Below are positions 55,201 to 64,000 of a stretch of DNA of 64,000 bases, piece after piece. The stretch is from positions 34,960,739-35,024,738 of the forward strand of contig CM023541.1 in the NCBI GenBank assembly GCA_013350335.1. Reading direction: 5' to 3'. The first letter of the stretch is position 1, and each line of letters begins with the position of its first letter. Made by a program: the position numbers and the translations under genes. Source of the DNA: Chimonanthus salicifolius. Its lineage: Eukaryota > Streptophyta > Magnoliopsida > Laurales > Calycanthaceae. A model generated the notes under the pieces. That model searched no databases, was not told the DNA's origin, and was given only the letters and a program-made list of their open reading frames with translations.

Positions 55201-57228
55201 GCTCCGGTAAGTGCTCTCTCCTTAGTCCTTTCTCTCTCTCAGATGCTAAAGCTCTTGCTCTCTCTCTCTCTCTCCGGTTCTCTCATCTCTAAGTTTTTTT
55301 TACCCAGATCAAACTGTTATTTCATGATTATGTCCCTTCAAACTGTTGTTTCATGATAGTGTCCTGGCATGATCTTCTTAGAACATATTTTTAAGCATCT
55401 TTTTCCAAATGATACAAATGAATGAAAAATAACATATTGTACCAAAACACCAATGAAATGTTCCAATATAAATAATTATAAGTTTTTCATTAATTTCTAT
55501 CTTTAAATAGTTTTTTTAAGCGCAATTTGGGTTGGACTTGGTATCTCATAGCCATGTGAGCTAAGATTTCTCATCTCAAAATAAAACTCACTAAGATCTT
55601 TTTTTGCCAGACCCATGTTAGATAACTAAAAATGAACTTGCATAAGGCTTCTTACATCTATTTTGTAATTTTTTTTAAATGTGATTTTATATAGGACTCA
55701 TTAAGATGGAGGAATCTTGAGATGGTCCAAACATGTAAAAAATCTTATGATGATTTTAGGGGCTAAGTCTCACTCTTACGTAATCAATATATCTGTTGGT
55801 ATAATGGCCTTTATTTTACAGATGATTTAAAAGTATTTATTTTGCCAACCAATAGTTCATTTCATATTGTTAGATCAAGTTGCTAAACAATTAAATTTGA
55901 CATGAATTTTTTATATTGCTAAACTAAACTCATTTCATTTGCATGGAAGGGAACCCCTAAAAACATGTCATATTTTCAAATACTTATATTCAAATGATAA
56001 AAATATAAAAGTTAGCAAATCATTGGTGAAGTACCAAAATGCCAACAAAACACACCAAAGGAAACAAAAATGTATAGTTATATGTTTTTTCCATTTTTTT
56101 TAAATTATTTTATGATTTTTTGAGGTTCAATTTAAATGGACAAAATTCAGACCCTCAATTTCTATGGTAGTTTGCATAATTTAAAATTTTTTTGGATAAC
56201 GTCATTCCTGTCATTAGCATAATCATCAAAGTCTTTGTCCCATCTAATTATTGTCACTAGCATCTCATACCAAATAAAAGTTGCAAAAGTAAAAAAATCG
56301 GGCAACTTCTAATATAAGATACATGTGATATGTATATAAAGTTATAAACTTGAAATGATAAAACAAATGCATGCACTATACAAATATAAATTGCAACAAT
56401 ATCCTCTTGTCATTTGTGGTTCACAAAATATTGTAGAATGCATCTTGTAAGTGCCCCTTCCCATACACTCATCCTCCCCAGTTCCATGGATTGGATGCTA
56501 TGCACAACTTGGACGGAAACCTCTTGTTTTTCCATACCCTTTCAGCATTGATTTTTGGGGCCTGCAAATCCATGGTTAATCATCCAAAAAAACTTATTTT
56601 GGCTCGTCTACAGAACTTTCCACCTGTACTCCATCCTCCCCTCCCCCCCACATCTTTCCTGATGGGGCCCACACTGTTGTATTTAATAGAACCTTGCGTT
56701 ACAGTTAGGCAAGTGAATATATTTGCATATACATGCAATATGACCACTAAGAATCTTACCAATCGTTTTCGAGCCCCCTTAGTAATGTCCTCACCATTAG
56801 TCTCTAAAACAAGCCTGAGGAACTGAAAAGCTGGTGGAAGAAGGCCTTCCATGTCAGTTGATATTAATGAACTTACAAAATACAAGTCAAAGGATAAGTA
56901 CTACTTACATGGGATATTTGCCAATGACTGGAGATGCAACTTCAGAACATTCAATGCCTCTTTCGGGTGGAACTCATGTAGATCAAGATTCAGCACATTT
57001 TGAATACACTCATTTCTAACAAAAAATTCAATTTAGAAGAAAAGTGCTCTGCTTTTATTTCTGATATGTAATAAAAAAGGCAAAAGATAAAGAATCCAAC
57101 TTCTTTTTCTTCTTCTACATTTTTTTGGGAGAATTAAGAAAGAATCCAGCATGCACAAACCTGGTTTTAAGGATCTCTTGAGCAGATCTTTCATCTGCTT
57201 CTCTGGCTTTCTTGCCAAATAATTTTCC
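43267..57228 (-). CDS. DUF1771/Smr-domain protein, 3' part (last four exons)
   Basis: Minus-strand exons 57161-57228, 56909-57015, 56760-56830 and 43267-43395 join in frame with GT-AG ends to 124 C-terminal residues and a TGA stop. The first gives GKLFGKKAREADERSAQEIL, the end of a DUF1771 helix. The second carries LNLDLHEFHPKEALNVLKLH, the Smr LDxH motif. The third reads SFQFLRLVLETNGEDITKGA, where the usual TGxG-type loop is TNGED. The last gives VMKFLAKESIKW, then EEEGSPGTISIG, and ends FVKMREA. Smr domains bind or cut nucleic acid in several families; the substrate here is unknown. Upstream exons were not found before 64000, being lost, missed or outside the window. The last intron (43396-56759, 13,364 bp) holds the nested LINE complex; the other two are short. 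No stop interrupts the joined frame, so the gene may be functional. Confidence 0.8.
43640..44796 (+). mobile_element. 3' part of an LTR at the broken LINE 3' edge
   Basis: Ends AAAAGGGCGGGTCATTACA at 44796, abutting LINE reverse-transcriptase sequence. Near the end, GAGGGTCGGGTCTTCGGACT and GCTCGCGTCGTGGCGTC match the 3' end of the LTR at 51581-54882. GGAATTCCTACTGGGCGCGTTG matches that LTR near 54345. A doubled TAATATCTCCCRGTGGGACC module sits at 43734-43850. I could not find the TG start or a matching TACTC duplication, so the left end and part of the LINE seem lost. The left limit is approximate. Confidence 0.65.
45647..46726 (-). mobile_element. 5'-truncated LINE nested in the larger LINE's RT
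   Basis: Encodes a zf-RVT segment (DPSCPLCGLGEEIIDHLFVT) and an RNase H remnant (LVIEGDSSNSIKWAKGLKC), then a 3' UTR and poly-A (plus-strand T-run at 45648-45661). It splits the host LINE between DLSHY and RPISL. GATAA occurs at both edges (45642-45646 and 46727-46731), a short target duplication. Precise excision would rejoin ADLSHYRPISL, a normal LINE RT phrase. Confidence 0.8.
47069..47773. mobile_element. Probable insertion of unknown type in the LINE linker
   Basis: The LINE frame reads KVVIDHF up to about 47774 and resumes NELFTASLSLSRPTRPTLDG at about 47068, as expected if about 700 bp was inserted. AAA(G) may be a short duplication. On the minus strand the insert contains a Pro/Ser-rich coding-like stretch (SIPEHSLPPLSHSAPSPAPL), and stretches bounded by donor-like CAG|GTACTC and acceptor-like GCCAG. 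No transposon ends were recognised. Confidence 0.4.
50162..51060 (-). mobile_element. Solo LTR (899 bp) in LINE ORF1
   Basis: Plus strand starts TGGTGTAGCGGAAGCG and ends CTTACATCA. The reverse complement starts TGATGTAAGACC and is in the same family as the LTR at 13692-14463. The 5-bp flanks are GAACC (50157-50161) and GGACC (51061-51065), one mismatch. Removing it joins the basic region of ORF1 to its DUF4283-like part. Confidence 0.8.
52368..53720. repeat. GGTTCGGCCAT / ATGGCCGAACC hairpins, second series
   Basis: Eight complete hairpins lie near 52369, 52465, 52638, 52716, 52817, 53360, 53529 and 53685, with a half copy near 53244. The best have arms GGTTCGGCCAT and ATGGCCGAACC around a GGTGT loop, usually followed by CCATG. 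Others have compensated or single changes (CGACC, CAGCC). Confidence 0.85.
52905..53225. repeat. TTCCATNTATGGAA mini-hairpin cluster
   Basis: At least eight short repeats built on TAGAAAGCTTCCA, TTTATGGAAG and CTAAATT lie back to back (for example 52926, 52983, 53010, 53090, 53121, 53158). Units of about 30-50 bp alternate TTCCA and TGGAA. It lies inside the LTR between two groups of larger hairpins. Confidence 0.7.
55191..56759. other. LINE 5' edge and remaining intron of the Smr gene
   Basis: 55200-55290 is CT-rich and may be the LINE 5' UTR. 55350-56500 is AT-rich without recognised features. 56500-56760 is intron next to the third Smr exon; its ORFs are not supported. Confidence 0.4.
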
Positions 57229-57919
57229 CTAGATCATTTGTAAATACACAATAATTATTAATATGGACTGCAGTAACTGACATAAAAATTTGCAATGTAT
57301 TTAAGAAATTTTTAATGGTAAAACTATAAAGTGAAGAAAGAGGATACATCCACACTATGCATTCTCTGGAAAACAATTGATTCAATATGTTATTGCAACA
57401 AAATAACAAAATACTCAAACCGGAACTGAAAGGGATCATATCTTGCAAAATAGAAAAATGATCCTGGATGAGACTCATCTCAAAGCCCAACAAAATACAT
57501 TTTTTTAATGAAATGGTTTTCCAAATGAAGATGCATTCACTCATTTTTGTATGAAGACAAGATATTCTAAGGCAAGAAGAATAAAAAAAACTTCAGAAAT
57601 GGACAATCAATGACCTAGTTAATTATAATTTAAAAGGAACCTGCAAAATGCATAAACTGCAATAGAAGGAAACAACCGTATGTAGAAAACACCTTTTAAA
57701 GTCAATTCATTATGAAAATCACCAGTATCCATCAAAAACAATGCAGATACAGTGCTAAAACCATCAAGTCATTCATTACACATGTTTAAATCCTATTAAT
57801 CTAAGCAGCTTTGGTAATAACTTCGGTGTTAATAACTGTTTCCACAAGAACACAAGATGAAAGAAAGAACAATTTCATTTGTATGTGCAGGAACAATTAC
57901 GTGAAGCAAGAAATCAATA

Positions 57920-58250
57920 GATCTAATCAAGAGGCTAGCGAGACTCTCGAACAAGACAACCCATCAAATGGATCATGGATCGCGCATAATTAAGTTCATT
58001 TGAGACATGGATATGAAGTATAGAAAGTTTCTCTCAATTGTTAACCCAAGCCATATAATCTTGGCCTTCAAATTTCAATCACTATAGACCATTGATTTTT
58101 AAAAGTTTAAAATCAAGAAATAGGATGATCGAATGGAAACAAAACCTTATACACAACCTATTCATATAGTCCTCTTCACATCACACACCACTATGTCGGC
58201 TCCAAGATCCATTTGATGGGAAGTCTCGTTAGAGTGTCTCGGTAGAGTTT
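57920..58250. repeat. Imperfect inverted repeat
   Basis: GAGACTCTCGAACAAGAC then CCCATCAAATGGATCATGG near 57938-57978 is mirrored by CCAAGATCCATTTGATGGG then TCTCGTTAGAGTGTCTCGG near 58203-58243. Arms of about 45 bp are separated by about 225 bp. It may be a decayed MITE; no duplication was found. The rest of 57229-58266 shows no recognisable upstream Smr exon. Confidence 0.5.
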
Positions 58251-58266
58251 TTGTTTAGAAAACATG

Positions 58267-59774
58267 GGCTGTGTTTGGATGAGGGGTAATTTTTATAGGG
58301 GTTACACCTGAGTAGGGGACACCTTTGAAAAGGGGTTACCTTTATCTTATTTGGTAATTGCAGTGGTAAAGTAAGAACTTACCCTAAGGGTAAAAAATCT
58401 TTTTTGGTACCTATTAGCAGAGGTAACCAGATATATTAACAATTTTATGAGAAATTTTATAAAATATAATTATTAAATAATATTCATTAAGTAAATCTAA
58501 TATTATCTAATTTTTATAGATTCTTTTTTATAACTATAATTTAAAATGAACACTTGCATTCTAACAGTAAAAAAATAAATAAAGAAAAAAATAGATATTA
58601 TTATTTTAAATCTCAATAAATGAATAAAAAAATATCAACATCTCACTTCATAAAAAAATATAATTTGTTTATTGGTAACATGAAATATATAATATAATAA
58701 ACTATTATAATAGTTTAATAAATCACAACAAATATAAAATTAATATTAAAAATTGTCACGGGCTGAACTCCTTAAAAATAGGACATTTTGATAAATATGT
58801 TTAATAAAATTTTATTTTTATTTTTTATATTATATAGATTTAATAAAAATTATTAATTCTCATAAAATTGTTAATAAGTCAGGTTACCCCTGCTTACTGT
58901 TACTCCTATTTAAGGGTAACCCCTGTAAAAATTTACCCCTTCACCCAAATGCATCACGTTGAAAATGTTGACACATTTTTAAAATAAACTTCTAACAGAA
59001 TAAATTGTTAATTACCATGAACCTCGAACTCTTTCGAAGATTCGAGATTCTATCGAAATTTCGACAGAATTACCTCTTAAAAATATAATATTTTGACAAA
59101 TATGTTTCAGAAAATTTTATTTTTATTTTTATATTATATAGATTTAATAAAATTATTAATTATTCTAAAATTGTTAATATGTCAGGTTACTCCCACTTAC
59201 AATTACCCCTACTCAAGGATAGCCTGGGGTAATCCTGTAAAAATTTACCCCTCATCCAAATACATCATGTTGAAAATCTATATAATATAAAAAATAAATT
59301 ACTAATTATTTGAAATCTATTAATTTTTCAATTATATAATATATAATTGAAAAATAGAGGAAGGAACGGGGTAAATAGAGGCAAGGTTTCCTTAAAAAAT
59401 AAAAAATAACTAAAAAAACACTATTATTATTTTAAATTTCAATAAATGAATAAAAAAATTCTACATATCTCTTCATAAAAAAATATAATCTGTTGTTTGG
59501 TGATATGAAATTTATCAAATGGAAATAATAGAGTGCTTTTTTTTAAAAAAAAAAACCAAGTACTCACCAAAAAAATAAAATGTAAAAAAAAATCTCATTA
59601 AACAGCAAAAGGGGGGGTATTCAAGAGTGAATACCCCAAGCCCCATGGGGGTATTCAAAATAGTGATGAGAGGGGTAAAATTTTGAATTTTTACCCTCAC
59701 CCCCTCGTTACCAAACGAGGGTAACAAGGGGTAACGGGGGTTTACCCCCTCTTACCCCCAATCCAAACGCAGCC
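58267..59774. mobile_element. TIR element with GGCTGYGTTTGGAT ends (1508 bp)
   Basis: Left end GGCTGTGTTTGGATGAGGGG and right end, read inward, GGCTGCGTTTGGATTGGGGG. Both run into GGGTAA-rich sequence. ATG on both sides (58264-58266 and 59775-59777) may be a 3-bp duplication, which would suit a PIF/Harbinger- or CACTA-type element. The interior has a tandem duplication of about 300 bp (58775-58970 resembles 59075-59275) and no transposase. Confidence 0.6.
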
Positions 59775-60009
59775 ATGTTGGTAGTGCACTGGGTAGCATA
59801 CAACATTGAACAATCGAGTTCAAAGAACCCTATAACATGATATGGTCTCTCCGGTGTCAATGATCCATAACAGTGACGTGGATGATCCCAGCGACGAGGA
59901 TGGCATCCTTGACATGACGTTACAATATTGGACCACTTAGAGGACACCAAATAATCCCAAAAGCCTATTGTACTTGGTCCACAACATTTTTGGGAGCACT
60001 TAGAAGTGG

Positions 60010-60125
60010 CACCACTATTTATTTTGAGCAGTAACAATGAGATTTCATTCTTAGAAGGAAAATGTACAAATACATCAAGAAAAAGAGGGTCAAGAAGGAT
60101 TAGACACAAATAAAAGAAAAACAGA
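60010..60125 (-). mobile_element. LINE 3' tail fragment
   Basis: TTTTGAGCAGTAACAATGAG, GAAAATGTACAAATACATC and AAGAGGGTCAAGAAGG follow the layout of the LINE tail at 11336-11505. No coding part. Confidence 0.35.
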
Positions 60126-60375
60126 ATGAAAGGAGAATCTATCACTATAGCACATCAGAAAAAGTAAAAGCACTGCTATGTGTTGTGGGACCCGACCCAA
60201 TTCAGGTACCATTCTTGTGTTGTGGGTCCCCCAACCCATTTCGGGACAGAAATTGTTCAAGTTCAATGTATATTGCAGGGTCAACTAGATTAGTTGTCTA
60301 ATAGCCTGTAATTAGATTTTATATTATTATTTTTCCTTTTCTATCTAGATGATTAGCCCACTTTTTGCTATTTAT

Positions 60376-62296
60376 CTAAGAAGCAACGATACGGGTGCGC
60401 ATATCAGATACGACACGTATCCGATACGGAAATACAACAAATTTTGAAAAATAAGGATACGCGTGCGACGGGATACGCCGAATTCTATTATGAAGAAAAG
60501 TTAAAAATAATTAATTGTGGGCACGAGATAAGAGCATTTAAAATTATTATTTATGACAATTATTGATGAAAAGTTTAAAATATTTTAAGTAATTTAAGTA
60601 ACAATCCATTTTGAGACCCAACTGTTTTATTATTGTGGTACTATATTTTTAAAATATTTTTTAATTAAAAATGAATAATTTTATTCAGTTATGTTATCTT
60701 CATAGTAAAGAAGACTTCTAATATTACCATTTTGAGTCTGATTTTGTCTCTATAATGGGATATTTTAACATTTCAGTTATTTTGTTGTTCTATTTTGAAA
60801 AAAAAAAAAATACATAAAATAAAATAATAAGATAAACATAAATTTATTGAAATTAATTATTTTCATTTTTCACTAATCTACATAAATAAAAATATAAATT
60901 ATCAGTATATACATACTTATGTTTCCAATTTCAATTTATAACAATATAATTATCAAATAGTAATTAAATCAGAGTTACTCAGTGTGTGTTGATAAAGTGA
61001 TTTGGACATTCTCGGAAGATTACTCAGTTGTGGTACCCTGTTGGGATGGTTGTATGAGTTTTCAAAATAAAAAGGTAAAGCAGAAGAAGAAGTGGGCCAC
61101 CACAACAGGGTACCATGAAATTAATGTTGACGGAGCTTCAAGGGGGAAGCTGGGTCCAGCTGGGATTGGAGGAGTTCTTAGACATTACAGGGGCAAGACT
61201 TCCATAATGTTTAATGAGTAAGTGGAGTTAAGGAGTCTAACGAGGCAGAAATCCTTAATATTAGGAAAGCTTTAGTCATCTGGAAGAACCACGGGCATGA
61301 CAATTTAATCATTGAAGGGGATTCGACAAATGCACTCAAATGGGCAATGGGGTTGAAGCGTCCACCATGGAGATTGGCCAAGGGGGTTCAGGAGGTGAGG
61401 GATTTGGTCAAAGGATTGAAAGTTTCATTCACCAAAGTCGGACGCTCGGCTAATGGCGTGGCAGATTTTTTTGCCAAATTGGGAGTTGACAATCTTGTGG
61501 AAGGCATCTTTTTTATTTGATTTCTTTGGTTACTTCTTCTTGTTTGCTTCTTCTTCTTCTTGTTTAGGTCTAATACTTGTAGGCCTTTGTGTTTGTTTTT
61601 TCTCTTTGTACTCCTTTCTCTTTTAATGAAATTTTTCTGTTACCGCTCAAAAAAAAAACAACAACTAGATGCTCTAAGAGACTTGGACAACTAAGTTATA
61701 AAGAAATTAAATAATTAAAAATATTTGCATAATATAATCCTGTTTTGCAATTTAAATTAGTGGGCTTAGGAAGTCATGCATTATGCATATAATAAAAAAT
61801 AAATTTGAGATAATTATATATTTTTATATAATAAATAAAATTATTTAGAAAAAAAATTAAAACTTCCATATTTAGAAAAACTATTTATCAAAATTTTAAA
61901 AAGACTATTTTTTTAAATATATAAATAATGGTAATAAAAGTAAAAAAGTAAAATATGAACTCCATTTTATAACCTCGGACACGTGATTTTAGATGCTAAA
62001 ATTTGAGTAATTTAAATCACTGTTTTTCCAAGATTTATCAATTAAAGCTATATTGATTGTGTAGATTTTTTTTTTTTATATTATATAAATCTATGTCGCG
62101 TGTCCCGCTGTGTAGTGTGTCGTATCCTCGCACACCTACACGTATCGGTGACGTATAGGGGCGTATTGGTGGCGTATCTATATTTAAAAAATATTTTAAT
62201 TAATTACACGTATCCGAGCTGTACCCGGCCTTATCCGTGTCGGATACGCACCCGACACAGATACTCGGAAGGATTTTGAAGTATCCGTGCTTCATA
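60376..62296. mobile_element. Non-autonomous MULE in the copia LTR (1921 bp)
   Basis: Exact 9-bp duplication GCTATTTAT at 60367-60375 and 62297-62305, the Mutator-like size. The left end is CTAAGAAGCAACGATACGG and the right end, read inward, is TATGAAGCACGGATAC. Both ends are dense in TATCCGATACG / CGTATCCG subterminal motifs. The interior is AT-rich, without transposase, and holds a LINE fragment. Confidence 0.85.
60975..61660 (+). mobile_element. LINE 3' fragment inside the MULE
   Basis: RNase H halves HEINVDGASRGKLGPAGIGG (61118-61180) and IEGDSTNALKWAMGLKRPPW (61316-61375), then GRSANGVADFFAKLGVDNL and a stop near 61518. Next come a 3' UTR with TTTAATGAAATTTTTCTGTT and a poly-A run near 61650. 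The 5' part is missing and a frameshift lies between the halves. Confidence 0.75.
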
Positions 62297-62411
62297 GCTA
62301 TTTATACATGTACAACACTACAGTTTAATATACTTAATAGAATACAAAAAAGAGAAGAATTCCTCTCCATCTCTTCTTCTGATTTTCTTATTTTCAGTTT
62401 ATTATTCAACA

Positions 62412-62421
62412 TGGTATCAGA
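62412..62421 (+). other. Primer binding site (initiator-Met tRNA type)
   Basis: TGGTATCAGA directly follows the LTR CA end, the usual primer site of plant copia elements. Confidence 0.85.
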
Positions 62422-63315
62422 CAAATTGAATTTCTGGATGCTTTCTTGACGTATTGTTTTTTTTTTTCCACCGTTGATCTACTTTCCGGTGGAATTTTTT
62501 CTAGTGGATTTTCCCTTGCTTTTGTGCAGGGTCGACCCTTGCTGTTTTCTTTCAAACAACAACATTCCTGGCCTTCTACCAACCTATCAGATTTTTCTAT
62601 TAAGATCTGCGTAGATCTTACCCTTTTTGCAACAAGGATCATCACCCCTCACTTCGCCCTAGGGTCCTCTTTCTACACCCAAGGTTGTCCTTGGATTTCG
62701 ATACCCTGTGTGGCCCAGTTCTCCTCTTTCGCAACAAGCACACTTCTGCCCAAATTTTTGCCAGCTTTGACTTCTTCGCATGGATCTACATAGGAAGTGC
62801 ACCTTTACCTTGTCGCTGCTCATCCTCTGCATCGCCCTTTAGCCTAGTCTTTATCGAACCTGGTGGCCCACTCCCTATCCACAGTGGGACCCACCTTATT
62901 GTTGTTTTCTCTGTTGCTACCTGTGCCGCCCAGCTCCAATGTTTTTGAGCATTTTGGTCTGGATTTGCTGCTTTTGGGATTGGTTCTCCTTCCAATCACC
63001 TTACTTGGAGTCTCCCCTGCCTTGTTCCTTCTTTGGATTGGTCTGTCTCATCTATCATCAATGGTGTGACCTGTTTTCGACCTTCCTTTTGCAGCTTGCA
63101 CCACCTGTGTACCGGTTTTTGCCATGATCTGCTGGTTTTAGGCTTCAGTTTGCCTGGATTGCACAAGGTTGTGTTCGCCCCTCCCCACTGACCTCATCGG
63201 ACAACACTTCCTCCTTTCCTATCGTCGGTGGGCCCCACTTCAGAGAAGTTTTGTCATCCGGGCCAGTTGTATCATCCTTATTCTCAACAGCTTGTGAGCT
63301 TTCTCATTCGGGATC

Positions 63316-64000
63316 ATGGCCTCCTCTGCAGAACAACCTAAGGTTGTGTCTACGCGATCTAATGTTGCCTCCCTCCCTGATATGGCTTCCTATGGACCCA
63401 CACATATTGGGAAGATCACCACCGTCTTATTAAATGAGAAAAATTACTTCCAATGGTCTCATTCAGTGAAAATGTTTCCTAATGCCAAACAGTTGTCTGA
63501 CTATATTGATGGTACTACTCTTGAACCCACCAAGACGGACTCCTCCTATCGCACCTGGAAAGCCAACAATTCCTTGGTGCAATCCTAGCTACTTCACTCC
63601 ATGGAGGATCATGTTCGTAGGACCGTATATACACTTCCCATGGCCAAAGACGTATAGGATACCATTAAGACTTTGTATTCCGATGGTGATAATTCTGCTC
63701 GCCTCTATAAGTTATATCAAACTGCTTCTCACCTCCGACAGGGGGAGATTTCACTGATTCAATACTATTCCAAGATGCGGACATGTTGGCTCGAGTTGGA
63801 TCAACTTGAAGTTGTTACGTTTGCGTTACCAGATGATGTCGTTCTCTATCAGCAACTCCTTTCTCGCCGACGGGTTTTTGAGTTATTGGCTGGCCTCAAC
63901 CATGAGTTTGAACCTATTCGGGCCCAGTTGCTGGGACAACACCCTCTTCCTTCTCTGGAAGAGGTCTACTCTGCTTTACTCCGTGATGATTGGCGACGCT
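63316..64000 (+). pseudogene. Ty1/copia gag, broken by in-frame stops, partial
   Basis: Starts MASSAEQPKVVS and has gag (UBN2-type) landmarks: ITTVLLNEKNYFQWSHSVKM, DSSYRTWKANNSLVQS, ISLIQYYSKMRTCWLELDQL, RRVFELLAGLNHEFEPIRAQ and PLPSLEEVYSALLRDD. TAG stops at 63586-63588 and 63656-63658 fall where related gag proteins have Trp. It would form the particle and bind RNA if intact. It continues beyond the window; pol cannot be judged. Confidence 0.8.

Larger units (their letters stand above)
60181..64000 (+). mobile_element. Ty1/copia retrotransposon, 5' part
   Basis: The 5' LTR runs from TGTTGTGGG (60181) to TTCAACA (62411), with TGTTG/CAACA ends. Without the inserted MULE and its duplication it is about 301 bp. 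The primer site follows at once at 62412. After a leader of about 0.9 kb comes a gag-like frame at 63316, and the element runs off the window. Pol and the 3' LTR are not visible. Confidence 0.8.

Overview
This window is nuclear DNA of a flowering plant with a repeat-rich genome. It is AT-rich, with GT-AG introns and three plant-type protein-coding genes. Their introns are swollen by LINEs, SINEs, solo LTRs, MITE-like elements and Mutator-like (MULE) elements. No prokaryotic, organellar or CRISPR feature was seen. The species cannot be named from the sequence. Very long TE-filled introns would suit a magnoliid or other large-genome angiosperm, but that is only a guess.

Layout. 1-9.2 kb is old repeat DNA holding a solo LTR (904-8047) split by a second solo LTR (1531-5375); both have exact 5-bp target duplications. 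9.38-25.9 kb (+) is an eight-exon gene for a style cell-cycle inhibitor 1 (SCI1)-like nuclear protein, rebuilt exon by exon to 311 aa. Its introns carry a short non-autonomous LTR retroelement, a solo LTR, RTE-type and L1-type LINE fragments, microsatellites and a long palindrome. 26-31.9 kb is intergenic with a hAT-like MITE, a SINE and a MULE-type MITE. 31.98-36.05 kb (+) is a two-exon, 193-aa class-B-like heat shock factor gene with SINEs and a second MULE-type MITE in its 3.5-kb intron. 36-43 kb is repeat-strewn spacer.

43.27-57.23 kb (-) holds the last four exons of a DUF1771/Smr-domain gene. Its final intron is about 13.4 kb and contains a degraded L1-type LINE (ORF1 RRM, endonuclease, reverse transcriptase) on the same strand. 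That LINE has been broken by two solo LTRs, a 5'-truncated second LINE, a probable insertion of unknown type, and an LTR fragment. 57.2-60.2 kb is spacer with a 1.5-kb terminal-inverted-repeat element. 60.18-64 kb is the 5' end of a Ty1/copia element (LTR, tRNA-Met-type primer site, broken gag). Its LTR is split by a 1.9-kb MULE, which itself carries a LINE RNase H fragment.

The three host genes show no functional link. The main value of the window is its insertion stratigraphy: several nested insertions can be ordered from duplications and interrupted reading frames. I found no convincing new biological system. The most unusual structures are the Smr gene's last intron and an LTR family studded with repeated GGTTCGGCCAT/ATGGCCGAACC hairpins.
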